A stretch of DNA of 64,000 bases from Roseivirga echinicomitans (lineage in GTDB: Bacteria; Bacteroidota; Bacteroidia; Cytophagales; Cyclobacteriaceae): contig NZ_LRDB01000050.1 in NCBI RefSeq assembly GCF_001592935.1, forward strand, positions 310,001 through 374,000, read 5' to 3'. This document shows positions 34,963 through 44,417 of the stretch, one piece after another. The translations under genes were made by a program, and so were the position numbers. The notes under the pieces were generated by a model that did not search any database, was not told the DNA's origin, and worked only from the letters and a program-made list of their open reading frames with translations. How positions within the stretch are numbered: position 1 is the stretch's first letter; each line of letters begins with the position of its first letter.

Positions 34963-36546
34963 TCATTCTTGTGCATTTACTCTGATCAAGTAAATAGGCT
35001 CATTGTGGTAATGAAACTCTTCAATTACTGAATAGCCAGTAGTAGGTAGGTTATTGGTATACACAAAGTAAAAGCCTTCCCTCAGTTCATCGGTCTGGTA
35101 TAAAACCGCTTTCCGCTCCGCTTCTAGGTAATAAACAATTGTAAGCGACATGCGGACATCTCCCAATCGGTGTAAAGACTCTCCTTTAGTTATTTCAGCA
35201 ATTTTTAGTCCTAGGGCTTTATCTTCGGCTGCTCCTGTAGTTTTTTGGCGGGTTACAGGCACCGTAAACGAATAACCAAGGCGCAGCACCAATAGCACTC
35301 CAAGAATGATCATATAGGCTTCAATTCCCTTTTTAGCATACAACCACCATAGCGCAATCACCATCAATTCCAAACCAATTGCTATCAAGAGCAAGTGATC
35401 TACTACTTCGAGTTCTTTCACAAAAAGCATGGCTGGAAAAGTCAAAGTAGCTACGGAAAGTAGGAATACAGTAATCACTTTAGCGTACTTTTTCAACCAA
35501 TCGGCATCAGTTTTTTGAATGCCATAAAGCACAATAGCAATCAAAACAGGAAACAGCGGGTAGAGATACCTCGATTTTGCTTCAGCCGAAAACCAATACA
35601 CCACAAAATTGGCCACAAACAACAGTGCTAAAAACACCATCAATCTATTCGACATCAGCCTTTCCCTCACCTTCTTAATAAAGAGCACTGGAATAAATAA
35701 GGTCACCGGCAGAAGATTCGCCAATGTGGTCAATGGGAAAAGAACAAGGTGTTTTAACAAAGCCGAAAAACCACCTCCAACTGCCTTATCTGCTGATTCA
35801 GAAAAGAGTGTGGTGTACCAGCCACTCGGGTCTTCGTATAGAGAGTAGGCATAGAAATAACCCGCTAATACCGCAAAGAAGGCCAAAATTGACACAATGT
35901 GTTGAATAGAAAACAGTACCCTAAACTTCTTCTCATAAATAAAGAAGACCAATAATGATATCGCTAAAAACGGCAATGAAGTAAGTCCTTTGGTCAAGAA
36001 ACCAATGGCCGTAAGCAGGTAGGCGAATAAGAACAATGGCCAATACTGTTCTAGTTTCCCAAAATGGTAAATCACTACAAAAACCAAAAAAGTAACCAAG
36101 GCATAGAATAAATCAATCTCCCCTATCATGCTGAAATAGAAGAGTATATCTACACAAGCCACATAACTTAAAGCGGAGTAAACTGCGAGCCTCTTTCCCA
36201 ATCTAAATTTGAAGAACCTGTAAATTACTACACCCGTAACCAAAGCTGACAGCACGGAAATAAGGCGGGTGGCAAACTCAGAATAACCCCCAAATATTTG
36301 ATAGGAAAGGATGATCAGCCAATTGTAAAATGGTGGTTTTCGATAGTATAAGTCTCCCGTTTGCGTAGGCACCCAAAGGTTATCTTGGAACATCATTTCC
36401 AAGGCAATCAAACCGCGTCTGGGTTCTTCTAAATACAGCGGATAAATACCAAGGTTAACAAACAGGGCACAAAGCAACAATACCAGCATGCCTACCAGCA
36501 CCCATCGCTCATTACGGTTAAAATCGCCCTCCTTAATTAACATCAC
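34963..36546 (-). CDS. Glycosyltransferase family 39 (ArnT/PMT-like) membrane protein
   Basis: A 527-residue polytopic protein with about twelve hydrophobic helices and a periplasmic C-terminal tail, the layout of lipid-linked sugar transferases of the ArnT/PMT superfamily. The first periplasmic loop holds acidic L-E-E-P-R-R-G-L, and Y-Y-R-K-P-P-F-Y-N-W-L-I is the typical R-K-P-P segment after it. Such enzymes move a sugar from polyprenyl phosphate to lipid A or another envelope acceptor; the actual acceptor is unknown. It stands alone, convergent with the peroxiredoxin gene and divergent from the aminotransferase. Confidence 0.9.
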   Translation of the reverse strand: MMLIKEGDFNRNERWVLVGMLVLLLCALFVNLGIYPLYLEEPRRGLIALEMMFQDNLWVPTQTGDLYYRKPPFYNWLIILSYQIFGGYSEFATRLISVLSALVTGVVIYRFFKFRLGKRLAVYSALSYVACVDILFYFSMIGEIDLFYALVTFLVFVVIYHFGKLEQYWPLFLFAYLLTAIGFLTKGLTSLPFLAISLLVFFIYEKKFRVLFSIQHIVSILAFFAVLAGYFYAYSLYEDPSGWYTTLFSESADKAVGGGFSALLKHLVLFPLTTLANLLPVTLFIPVLFIKKVRERLMSNRLMVFLALLFVANFVVYWFSAEAKSRYLYPLFPVLIAIVLYGIQKTDADWLKKYAKVITVFLLSVATLTFPAMLFVKELEVVDHLLLIAIGLELMVIALWWLYAKKGIEAYMIILGVLLVLRLGYSFTVPVTRQKTTGAAEDKALGLKIAEITKGESLHRLGDVRMSLTIVYYLEAERKAVLYQTDELREGFYFVYTNNLPTTGYSVIEEFHYHNEPIYLIRVNAQE

Positions 36547-36674
36547 CCAAAATTAGTGCTTTATGTGATAATCCGTTCACACGGAAGTAGAATCAGCAGA
36601 TCAATTTGCATTTATAACAAGCAGATGCGTTAGTCCACTGTTTTACTTTAAGCGATTCCTGCTTACTTTCGCAC

Positions 36675-37865
36675 ATGGATTCTGAGCGCATATTCCTTGA
36701 TCACGTAGCACAAACCACCCCTTATCCGCTTAAGGTTGAAGTGGCACGTGCGGAAGGCACCAGCATTTTCGATACTGCTGGAAAGGAATACCTCGATTTC
36801 GTTTCTGGAATTGCCGTCTCTAATATTGGCCACCGCCATCCGCATGTGGTAAAAGCCATCAAAGACCAACTGGACCAATACATGCATGTGATGGCTTATG
36901 GTGAGTTTATCCAAAGCCCGCAAAACCGATTGGCAGAAAAGCTTGCTTCACTCCTTCCCGAGCAGCTTAGTACCAGTTATTTTGTAAATTCTGGAGCCGA
37001 AGCCAATGAAGGCGCGTTGAAACTGGCCAAGCGAGTAACAGGCAGAACTCAGATTATTTCTTGCAAGAAATCGTATCATGGTGGCACACATGGCGCACTG
37101 AGCGTTTCGGGTAATGAAATGAAAAAATACGCTTTCAGGCCTTTATTGCCCGATGTTTACTTTATTGAGTTCAACAATATTGACGATTTAGCACAGATTA
37201 CAGAAGCAACTGCCTGCGTTATTATTGAGCCCATTCAAGGCGATGCGGGAGTACGAATTCCTTCCAAAGCTTATTTGAAAGCATTACGTGAAAGGTGCAC
37301 AGAAACGGGTGCGCTTTTGATTTTTGACGAGATACAAACGGGTTACGGACGTACAGGTTCCCTCTTTGCTTTTCAGCAGTTTGACGTTGTTCCTGATATA
37401 TTGACCATTGCCAAAGCCATGGGCGGAGGCATGCCAATGGGCGCTTTTATTTCTTCCAAGTCCCATATGGAACAACTCACCTTCAATCCAGTATTGGGCC
37501 ATATCACCACTTTTGGCGGGCACCCTGTCAACTGTGCAGCTGCAGTGGCTAACCTTGAGGTGATTGAAAATGAAAACCTGATTGAAGGGGTAGAAAAGAA
37601 AGGTCAGCTGATTGAATCATTGATCGGTCACCCTGATATTATCGAAATCAGAAGAATAGGTTTAATGTTCGCTGTTGAGTTTAAAAGTGCTGAACGTGTA
37701 GCCAGAATCGTAAATCAATGTTTAGAAGATGGATTGATCACTTTTTGGTTTCTCTCTTGTCCAGAAAGTTTCCGCTTAGCCCCACCCCTCACCATTTCAG
37801 AAGCAGACATCAAACGAGGCTGTGCTATTATCAAAAATGCAATTGAAGTAACGATGGAGCTTTAG
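36675..37865 (+). CDS. Class III pyridoxal-phosphate aminotransferase (ornithine/acetylornithine-like)
   Basis: The 396-residue enzyme has the class III signatures N-S-G-A-E-A-N-E-G-A (phosphate loop), S-Y-H-G-G-T-H-G and F-D-E-I-Q-T-G-Y-G-R-T-G (the Asp contacting the PLP ring nitrogen). The Schiff-base Lys is in I-A-K-A-M-G-G-G-M-P. Family relatives use acetylornithine, ornithine, succinylornithine or gamma-aminobutyrate; no arginine-biosynthesis neighbour is present, so I do not assign argD. A TTACTTTCG word just before the ATG may be a weak -7 element. It is followed by a small convergent gene. Confidence 0.92.
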   Translation: MDSERIFLDHVAQTTPYPLKVEVARAEGTSIFDTAGKEYLDFVSGIAVSNIGHRHPHVVKAIKDQLDQYMHVMAYGEFIQSPQNRLAEKLASLLPEQLSTSYFVNSGAEANEGALKLAKRVTGRTQIISCKKSYHGGTHGALSVSGNEMKKYAFRPLLPDVYFIEFNNIDDLAQITEATACVIIEPIQGDAGVRIPSKAYLKALRERCTETGALLIFDEIQTGYGRTGSLFAFQQFDVVPDILTIAKAMGGGMPMGAFISSKSHMEQLTFNPVLGHITTFGGHPVNCAAAVANLEVIENENLIEGVEKKGQLIESLIGHPDIIEIRRIGLMFAVEFKSAERVARIVNQCLEDGLITFWFLSCPESFRLAPPLTISEADIKRGCAIIKNAIEVTMEL

Positions 37866-37889
37866 GTGATATCCCAAAAGGATTGATAG

Positions 37890-38081
37890 TTATACAATCA
37901 ACTTGATTATTAGAATGACAACTATGAGCGTTAGAATTCCAACAATCCAATTATATAAACTGTGATACTTTCTTTCCGAGTTATAAAATGATTTGAAAGA
38001 CTCCCTTTTAAATGGAGACAAAAACAAGAACCTAACCATTCCACCTATCAAAGGCACAAGTTCAGCAAGAGAAGTATCCAT
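37890..38081 (-). CDS. Small membrane protein, function unknown
   Basis: A 63-residue ORF starting with ATG, with a hydrophobic N-terminal third, a basic and aromatic middle (F-K-R-E-S-F-K-S-F-Y-N-S-E-R-K-Y) and one strong C-terminal membrane helix (W-I-V-G-I-L-T-L-I-V-V-I-L-I-I-K-L-I-V). The composition looks protein-like and it fills a gap without overlap, but no family is recognised and it could be chance. Confidence 0.5.
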   Translation of the reverse strand: MDTSLAELVPLIGGMVRFLFLSPFKRESFKSFYNSERKYHSLYNWIVGILTLIVVILIIKLIV

Positions 38082-38125
38082 GAAATAGATTAATTTTCAA
38101 CACTTATAACTAATATACTAATTAA

Positions 38126-38893
38126 CTACACTGTATATCCACCATCCGCTGAAATTACGGCTCCCGTAACGAACTTAGAGGCATCTGAGGCCAAGAACAG
38201 CGCTAACCCTGCGATATCTTCTGGTTGGGCGAGCATAGGTAAGGCTTGTTTCATCATCACCACTTTCATAATCTTTTCATTACTGGTAAGTGCTTCGCTA
38301 AACTTAGTATCAATAAGTCCCGGACAAATTGCATTAGCACGAATGTTATCACGCCCCCATTCCCTGGCCAATACCTTGGTCAGTTGAATCAAAGCCGCTT
38401 TACTGACAGAATACAGTCCCAAACCATGCCCTGGTGTAATTCCTTCGATGCTAGAAATATTGACTACCGAACCGCCACCGCGACTCTTCATGCTTTCGTA
38501 AGCATATTTGGCCAAGTTGAGCGGGCCTTTTACATTCACCGCCATGATTTTGTCAAAAGCCTCATCACCAGCATCTTGAACAGGTCCAAAAACTGGGTTA
38601 GCAGCCGCATTGTTCACGATGATATCGATGCCGCCTAGGTTTTTAATGGTGCTGTCTACCAAGGCCTTAATTTGTTCATCATCGCCCATATGGCATGGAA
38701 AAGCCACCGCTTCCAAGCCTTTCGACTTAAATTCTTCAGCTACTTCCGTTACTGCTTCCAATTTTCTGCTAGACACCACTACCGTTGCACCTTGTTGTGC
38801 CAAAGCCATTGCAATGTATTTCCCAATGCCCTTACTGGCACCAGTAATAATGGCTACTTTACCTTTCAATTCAAATTTCTCAAATATCTGCAT
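38126..38893 (-). CDS. Short-chain dehydrogenase/reductase (SDR) family oxidoreductase
   Basis: From the ATG at 38893 (M-Q-I-F-E-K-F-E-L-K-G-K-V) the protein has 255 residues, the classical SDR length. The longer in-frame version to 38950 is rejected because it adds an unrelated N-terminus. Motifs are G-A-S-K-G-I-G for NAD(P) binding, N-N-A-A-A-N, and the catalytic Ser-Tyr-Lys in N-I-S-S-I-E-G and Y-S-V-S-K-A-A. It ends in G-G-Y-T-V, a common SDR end. Relatives include 3-oxoacyl-ACP-type and DHRS4-like reductases; the substrate is unknown. Confidence 0.92.
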   Translation of the reverse strand: MQIFEKFELKGKVAIITGASKGIGKYIAMALAQQGATVVVSSRKLEAVTEVAEEFKSKGLEAVAFPCHMGDDEQIKALVDSTIKNLGGIDIIVNNAAANPVFGPVQDAGDEAFDKIMAVNVKGPLNLAKYAYESMKSRGGGSVVNISSIEGITPGHGLGLYSVSKAALIQLTKVLAREWGRDNIRANAICPGLIDTKFSEALTSNEKIMKVVMMKQALPMLAQPEDIAGLALFLASDASKFVTGAVISADGGYTV

Positions 38894-39016
38894 GGGTTTT
38901 TCAGCTATTGTTATGCATAGCCAAGATAAATAATTTAATTTGTTATGCATGACGAGTATTTACCTTTCGTCACTGCGAGGAACGAAGCAGTCTTTTCAAA
39001 TAAATAGAACAGAATC

Positions 39017-39994
39017 ATGAAAGCAGTCCAATTTACCTCCCTAGGCCTACCCACCGAAGTACTCAAAGTCGTTGAACTCCCTAAGCCAGCACCGGCCGAA
39101 GGCGAGATTCGAGTAAAGGTTACCAAGGCGAATATCATTCCTGCCGATATTATGTTTATTCAAGGTAAGTATGGAATCAGGCCAGAGTTACCTCAAATTG
39201 GTGGTTTTGAAGGCACTGGAACTGTAGATGCTTGTGGCGCTGGCGTAGAAATCCCTTTGGGTACCGGGCTCATTTTCACAGGTTCAGGCGTTTGGGCAGA
39301 ATATGTATGTATTCCAGCCAAAACTGCCATTCCAAAACCTCAAGCCATGAGCGATGATGTAGCTTGTCAGGCTTTTGTCAATCCATTTACCGCCTTCGGT
39401 ATGTTAATGGAAGCCGACTTACAAGCAGGAGACTGGGTAATGTTGACAGCGGCCAACTCTGCATTTAGCAAGTTTGTCATTCAATTGGCTTCGCAACGTG
39501 GGATTAATGTAGTGGGTACAGTGCGTAGCGATGAGCAAAAGCAAGCTTTGCTGGATCTGGGTGCCAAAGCCATTATCAATGAAAAAACAGAAAACATCTA
39601 TAAGGCCGTAAAAACCGCAACCGATGGCGCCATGGTAAAAGCCGCCTTTGATGCCGTGGGCGGTGAGCTTGGCGACAAGGTGTTGAATGCCATGCAGGCC
39701 AATGGAAAAATGTTTGTTTATGGATTATTGAGTCTTCAGCCTATTCCATTGAATTCAGGACTTTTGATTTTCAAAAACTTGACCATCAAAGGCTTTTGGC
39801 TCAGCACATGGATGGCCAGCTTGACCAGAGAACAGCGTTCCACTATTATTCCTGAAGTATTGACCATGCTCACCAAACAAGAGTTAAAAGCAGATGTTGA
39901 GGCTTATTATGGTATTGATGAAATTAAAAAAGCTATTGAGCATATGGAAGGCCCTGGAAGAAGTGGTAAGGTATTGTTGGACTTCAACAAATAA
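39017..39994 (+). CDS. Zinc-independent MDR-family oxidoreductase (enoyl reductase/quinone oxidoreductase-like)
   Basis: The 325-residue protein has the GroES-like N-terminal domain (G-E-I-R-V-K-V-T-K-A-N-I-I-P-A-D) and a Rossmann cofactor domain. The sequence A-A-N-S-A-F-S-K-F replaces the usual A-G-x-G-x-V-G nucleotide loop, as in 2-enoyl thioester reductases of the MECR/ETR1 type, where A-x-N-S-x-V/F occurs. The N-terminal P-A-D-I-M-F-I-Q-G-K-Y-G block also fits that family. No zinc-binding cysteine cluster is present. The likely substrate is an enoyl thioester or quinone, not an alcohol. It is divergent from the SDR gene. Confidence 0.87.
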   Translation: MKAVQFTSLGLPTEVLKVVELPKPAPAEGEIRVKVTKANIIPADIMFIQGKYGIRPELPQIGGFEGTGTVDACGAGVEIPLGTGLIFTGSGVWAEYVCIPAKTAIPKPQAMSDDVACQAFVNPFTAFGMLMEADLQAGDWVMLTAANSAFSKFVIQLASQRGINVVGTVRSDEQKQALLDLGAKAIINEKTENIYKAVKTATDGAMVKAAFDAVGGELGDKVLNAMQANGKMFVYGLLSLQPIPLNSGLLIFKNLTIKGFWLSTWMASLTREQRSTIIPEVLTMLTKQELKADVEAYYGIDEIKKAIEHMEGPGRSGKVLLDFNK

Positions 39995-40022
39995 AAATAT
40001 TCCTTTACTATAATAGATTTTT

Positions 40023-40052
40023 AGAGGCGGGTTAATCCACCTCTTTTTTTTG
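40023..40052 (+). terminator. Intrinsic terminator after the MDR oxidoreductase
   Basis: AGAGGCGG and CCACCTCT pair (one mismatch) around GTTAAT, and the stem is followed by TTTTTTTT. Confidence 0.75.
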
Positions 40053-40328
40053 GAAGACACTCCAATTCCCAAATTCACCAGTATAAACATCTGAATAACT
40101 GTTGACATAAGGAGTGAAATAACATTACTATAAGACGGAACAACAGAAAAAGTAGTCAATCTTTAAAGTTCACTTTCTTGGTTTATCAAGGATTGATTGT
40201 ATATTTTTGATTCTCAACTATTGCGATTTTGAATATTGTGACGTCATAATGATGTTCAAAATGATGACTCTATGTCTTCTTTCTACCCATTCTAGTTTTA
40301 TATTACTGCCATCTACAATTATATACAT

Positions 40329-40691
40329 ATGAAGAATGTACTGATCATTGATGACCATGCCGACATGCGCAGAACAACAGTTGATTTTTTAACCCTCCTA
40401 GTAGACAATATTCAAATTGATGAGGCTGAAGACGGTGATCAAGCTTTATTACTCATAGGAAAGAAAAAATATGACCTGATTTTATCAGATCAAAATATGC
40501 CAACCCTATCCGGTACTGAATTGGCTTCTATTCTTAGTAAGTCAGGGGAATTTAAAACGGACAAGTTCATTATTATTACTGGAGTAGAAATAGAGAAAGT
40601 TAAATTGAATGAGGATTTAAAAGTTGAAGTTTTTGACAAAGCTCAACTCCTTGAGAAAGTTATTCCACGGATAAATGAGTTACTACTTTAG
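40329..40691 (+). CDS. Stand-alone response regulator receiver protein
   Basis: A 120-residue CheY-like single domain without an output module. The acidic pocket Asp 8/Asp 9 (I-I-D-D-H), phosphoacceptor Asp 54 (L-I-L-S-D-Q-N-M-P), Thr 84 (I-I-T-G) and Lys 104 (F-D-K-A) are all present, so phosphorylation should work. The histidine kinase partner is not adjacent. It is preceded by a 277-base spacer with no other gene and is convergent with the transporter gene at 40725. Confidence 0.92.
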   Translation: MKNVLIIDDHADMRRTTVDFLTLLVDNIQIDEAEDGDQALLLIGKKKYDLILSDQNMPTLSGTELASILSKSGEFKTDKFIIITGVEIEKVKLNEDLKVEVFDKAQLLEKVIPRINELLL

Positions 40692-40724
40692 TAGATTCTT
40701 TTGTTTAGGATACCATTTCTAGAT

Positions 40725-41423
40725 TCATACTATTCCATATCCCACATCATAATCATAGGCATCCATTCCTTCATTTCGCTTTAGCCACTTGGTGATATAA
40801 CTGGTGAGTGGTAGTGCAATTATTTCGTAGATCATTTTGGTTAACACTCCCGAACCGATCAATATAAATAGCTGATCAACCGAGTAAATACCATAAAAGG
40901 CAATGAAAGTAAATATTATTGAATTAAGCCCCTGCCCTACAAGTGAAGAACTAAGCGCTCTAAGCCAAAACCGTTTTCCTTGATCCCATATTTTCATTTT
41001 AGACATTACCAAAGCATTCAGGTATTCACCCATAAAATAAGCCACCATACCTCCCGCCACAACCCTTGGAACAAAGCCAACGACAGCTGAAAACTCATTC
41101 TGAAGACTCCAATAATCAGGATAAGGCAAGGCATCGCCAACCAAAAACATAACGCTCATAAGCAATTGACAAAAAAGGCCTACCCAAATAACTCTCCTTG
41201 CAATTTTAAAGCCATACACCTCGGTAAGAATATCTCCGGAAATAAAAGCAATTGGAAAGGTAATGATACCAGCAGGAGCATCTAAAAAGCCCAAAGTGAT
41301 TACCTTAATGGATAGTATGCTCGAAATCAAAAGTGAGGTAACAAAAAGCATACTTACAATATGCAAGTACTTCAAACCTAGTGAGTCGGGCTTCATTTGT
41401 CGATTTGTATAATCTGTGCTCAT
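40725..41423 (-). CDS. yhhQ: Queuosine precursor transporter (YhhQ/VUT family)
   Basis: From the ATG at 41423 (M-S-T-D-Y-T-N-R-Q) the product is a 232-residue inner-membrane protein with about six helices. The frame is open to 41600, but the extra 59 residues are unlike the family and are excluded. The block F-P-I-A-F-I-S-G-D-I-L-T-E-V-Y-G is diagnostic for the YhhQ family, which imports preQ0/preQ1. It complements tgt at 2.9 kb, suggesting that precursor salvage supplies part of the queuosine pathway. I looked for a preQ1 riboswitch in the leader and saw none. Confidence 0.9.
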   Translation of the reverse strand: MSTDYTNRQMKPDSLGLKYLHIVSMLFVTSLLISSILSIKVITLGFLDAPAGIITFPIAFISGDILTEVYGFKIARRVIWVGLFCQLLMSVMFLVGDALPYPDYWSLQNEFSAVVGFVPRVVAGGMVAYFMGEYLNALVMSKMKIWDQGKRFWLRALSSSLVGQGLNSIIFTFIAFYGIYSVDQLFILIGSGVLTKMIYEIIALPLTSYITKWLKRNEGMDAYDYDVGYGIV

Positions 41424-41767
41424 AAATACACCCTTCCAGAAAAAGATGAAAACTGAACAGTACTGACTTCCGCTATATTCATATATACATACAGTTAGTG
41501 TGTGCTTAACTCTCTGAAGTAATGAATAGTTATTGGCCGCTCTGGTAATGAGGAATACAAAACTACAACTTATGATCGACTTAAAATACCCATAAAGCAA
41601 TATTCTTACTTCGATTCAGTGTGTATTTGTGTATCAAGTATTTCATAAAAGTAGGAATAATTAAAAAATGGATTACCCTTAAATAAGAATTAAACAATTC
41701 TCAATTCAGTTCATCTATACTTATTGCCTATTCACCGACATTAAACTGCTTTTAAGCATTCGAGACT

Positions 41768-41775
41768 TATCTTTG
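41768..41775 (+). promoter_or_regulatory. Bacteroidota -7 promoter element for the secreted protein at 41788
   Basis: TATCTTTG matches TAnnTTTG and ends 12 bases before the ATG, which implies a leader of only a few bases. A -33 TTG is not obvious. Confidence 0.45.
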
Positions 41776-41787
41776 TAAAAAAAACAT

Positions 41788-42309
41788 ATGATAAAGGGCT
41801 TGAAATTTTTCTTAATAATCTGCTTGTTCATTTCTCAAACAGCGTTTGGGCAAGGAAATACAGCATCACATAGTATCACTATTATCTTACCTGAATTGGC
41901 GACATTAGATTTCAGCGCTAATTCTAAAACGACTGCCTCAGAACTTTCTCAGAATATAGTTATGAACTATTCAGGAGCACTTTATACCGAAGGTTCAATA
42001 CAAAAAGAACGCAAGGTAGAAGTCCAAATGCTATCTGGTAGTGCTTTGCCATTAGCACAAGAACTTCACTTGATCTATAATCAAGTCTTTGCCGATGAGA
42101 TCTCAAATGATTTAGGCTTTAATGAAATCGTTTTCAACAACCTGATGATGGATGAAGAGTTTCCTCTGATTTCAGATTTCGGTCATAACGACTCTTATAT
42201 GAAAAATACGGGCCTTGGTATTTCATATAAAATCCTTGGGGCAAATACGGTAGAAATGATTTCTGATCTGAACACGGTACAATTGCAGTACACACTTTCC
42301 GATTTCTAA
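41788..42309 (+). CDS. Secreted protein, function unknown
   Basis: The 173-residue product has a clean signal peptide (F-F-L-I-I-C-L-F-I-S-Q-T-A-F-G-Q-G). The mature part is acidic and Ser/Asn-rich with predicted beta strands. It starts with S-I-T-I-I-L-P-E-L-A-T-L-D-F, which resembles mature ends of adhesin or pilin-like subunits and DUF4402-type secreted proteins in which I-x-L-P is followed by a beta-sandwich; this is a guess. It is monocistronic, with its own promoter element and a strong terminator. Confidence 0.7.
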   Translation: MIKGLKFFLIICLFISQTAFGQGNTASHSITIILPELATLDFSANSKTTASELSQNIVMNYSGALYTEGSIQKERKVEVQMLSGSALPLAQELHLIYNQVFADEISNDLGFNEIVFNNLMMDEEFPLISDFGHNDSYMKNTGLGISYKILGANTVEMISDLNTVQLQYTLSDF

Positions 42310-42326
42310 AAAATGCATTTCCACAT

Positions 42327-42366
42327 AAAAAGCCCTTGAAAAAATCAATTCTTCAAGGGCTTTTTT
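42327..42366 (+). terminator. Intrinsic terminator after the secreted protein gene
   Basis: AAAAAGCCCTTGAA and TTCAAGGGCTTTTT form a perfect 14-bp stem around a short AT-rich loop, followed by T. Confidence 0.9.
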
Positions 42367-42402
42367 ATTACCCACATCCGGTTTTTAAAGACTTCAAATC
42401 TA

Positions 42403-42410
42403 TATCTTTG
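42403..42410 (+). promoter_or_regulatory. Bacteroidota -7 promoter element for the ABC-F gene
   Basis: TATCTTTG matches TAnnTTTG, 18 bases before the ATG at 42429. This gives a very short leader. Confidence 0.45.
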
Positions 42411-42428
42411 CGGCCAAATTGATCCCCT

Positions 42429-44066
42429 ATGATTTCAGTAGATGCTGTTGGTGTTGAGTTTAGTAGCGCCACCCTATTTAGCAATGTTACTTTTAATGTG
42501 AATGATAATGACCGTATCGCCCTGATGGGAAAGAACGGTGCAGGTAAATCCACTTTGTTAAAAATTATTGCTGGAGAAAGCAAACCTACCTCAGGCAAAA
42601 TTTCGGCTCCAAAAGATGCGATTGTAGCCTACTTACCACAGCATTTGTTAACAAAAGACGAGTGTACTGTTTTTGAAGAAGCCTCAAAGGCCTTCTCAAA
42701 AATCATAGACATGAAAAAGCAAATGGATGATTTCACCCATCAGCTGGAAACTCGTACCGATTACGAATCTGATGCCTACAGCAAAATCATTGAGCAGGTT
42801 TCTGAACTCAGTGAAAAGTATTATAGCATTGAAGAAATCAATTTTGACGCGGAAGTAGAGAAAACGCTCATGGGCTTGGGCTTTGTTCGTTCCGACTTAA
42901 CCCGTTCTACAAGCGAATTTAGTGGGGGCTGGAGAATGCGTATTGAATTGGCCAAGATCCTTTTACAGAAGCCGGATCTTATTCTTCTCGATGAGCCTAC
43001 CAACCACCTCGATATTGAATCGGTACAATGGTTAGAGGATTTCTTAAAAACTAGCGCCAAAGCCGTAATCGTTATCAGTCACGACAAAGCCTTTGTCGAT
43101 AACCTCACCAACAGAACCATAGAAATTACCCGTGGTCGTATTTACGATTACAAAACTAACTACAGCCATTACTTAGAATTGCGTAAGGAAAGACGCGAGC
43201 AGCAGCAAAAGCAATTTGACGATCAGGCCAAACAAATGGCAGATATTCAGCAGTTTATCGATCGCTTTAAAGGTACTTACTCTAAAACCCTGCAAGTTCA
43301 ATCTAGGGTGAAAATGCTGGAGAAAATGGAGATTGTAGAAGTGGATGAAGTTGATTCTTCTTCTCTGAATTTGAAGTTCCCTCCTGCTCCCCGATCTGGC
43401 AACTATCCAGTAATTGCAGATGGACTGACCAAAAAGTATGGTGACCATACGGTTTTCAAAGATGTATCACTCACCATCGCTAGAGGCGAAAAAGTGGCCT
43501 TTATTGGTAAAAACGGTGAAGGGAAGTCGACTTTTGTAAAAGCCATGATGGGAGAAATTGACTTTGATGGCAGCTTACAAATGGGACACAATTCCATGAT
43601 TGGCTACTTTGCGCAAAATCAGGCTTCACTGTTAGACGAAAGTCTTACCGTTTTCCAAACCATAGATGAAATCGCGCATGGCGATGTGCGTACAAAAATC
43701 AAAGACATGCTTGGTGCTTTTATGTTCTCTGGCGATGCCATTGAAAAGAAAGTGAAAGTACTTTCAGGTGGTGAACGTACCCGTTTGGCCATGATCAAAT
43801 TACTGCTTCAACCAGTGAACGTTTTGATTCTCGATGAGCCAACCAACCACTTAGATATTCGCACCAAAGACATCTTAAAAGATGCCCTCAAAGCATTCGA
43901 AGGCACTTTAATTCTTGTTTCTCACGACCGTGATTTCTTAGACGGTTTGGCCAATAAGGTATTCGAATTCGGTAGCCAACGCATCAAAGAACACTTTGAA
44001 GATGTGACAGGCTTCTTGAGGAATAAGAAGTTGGAGAATTTGAAGGAAGTGGAGCGTAGGGGTTAG
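42429..44066 (+). CDS. ABC-F family ATP-binding protein
   Basis: A 545-residue soluble protein with two ABC ATPase domains and no membrane segments, as in ABC-F translation factors of the EttA/Uup/YbiT group that act on the ribosome. Domain 1 has G-K-N-G-A-G-K-S-T, S-G-G-W-R-M-R and L-L-D-E-P-T-N-H-L-D. Domain 2 has G-K-N-G-E-G-K-S-T, L-S-G-G-E-R-T-R and I-L-D-E-P-T-N-H-L-D. The interdomain linker (about residues 235-320) is charged and Gln-rich (E-R-R-E-Q-Q-Q-K-Q-F-D-D-Q). Which subfamily it belongs to, and whether it gives antibiotic resistance, cannot be decided here. Confidence 0.93.
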   Translation: MISVDAVGVEFSSATLFSNVTFNVNDNDRIALMGKNGAGKSTLLKIIAGESKPTSGKISAPKDAIVAYLPQHLLTKDECTVFEEASKAFSKIIDMKKQMDDFTHQLETRTDYESDAYSKIIEQVSELSEKYYSIEEINFDAEVEKTLMGLGFVRSDLTRSTSEFSGGWRMRIELAKILLQKPDLILLDEPTNHLDIESVQWLEDFLKTSAKAVIVISHDKAFVDNLTNRTIEITRGRIYDYKTNYSHYLELRKERREQQQKQFDDQAKQMADIQQFIDRFKGTYSKTLQVQSRVKMLEKMEIVEVDEVDSSSLNLKFPPAPRSGNYPVIADGLTKKYGDHTVFKDVSLTIARGEKVAFIGKNGEGKSTFVKAMMGEIDFDGSLQMGHNSMIGYFAQNQASLLDESLTVFQTIDEIAHGDVRTKIKDMLGAFMFSGDAIEKKVKVLSGGERTRLAMIKLLLQPVNVLILDEPTNHLDIRTKDILKDALKAFEGTLILVSHDRDFLDGLANKVFEFGSQRIKEHFEDVTGFLRNKKLENLKEVERRG

Positions 44067-44381
44067 TGACTAGTGCCCAGTGTTTAGTGCTTGGTGCTCA
44101 GTATATAGTGATCCGTGTCACTGAGATGTCACATTAGTGTTTAACACCGTACACATAACCGTCATGCTGTAAGTTCCGAAGTCTCGGAATTTCAATAACC
44201 TAGCATTTTAGAAATACAGTGAGCAACAAACTTACCAGCGCTTCGTGAAAAGATCCCTACAGGGATAACTTCGTAGCAGGCTTTACTACTCAAGCAGAAC
44301 TAGTCGCACATACTTCTAAGCTAAGTCATGCTGTAAGTTCCGAAGCCTAGGAACTTCAGTAAACTAGATAATAGAAACAAA

Positions 44382-44416
44382 AAGACCTGTCAGGTTTTTG
44401 AAACCTGACAGGTCTT
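44382..44416. terminator. Long perfect palindrome, probable bidirectional terminator
   Basis: AAGACCTGTCAGGTTT and AAACCTGACAGGTCTT pair perfectly over 16 bp around a TTG loop. The stem ends in A-rich and T-rich arms on both strands, suited to end the convergent ABC-F and M1 peptidase transcripts. Confidence 0.75.
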
Positions 44417-44417
44417 A

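Noticed and set aside
41424-41600. N-terminal extension of the queuosine transporter, or a preQ1 riboswitch in its leader
   Set aside because: The extra 59 residues are unlike the family, and no preQ1-I stem with the A-rich tail could be drawn.
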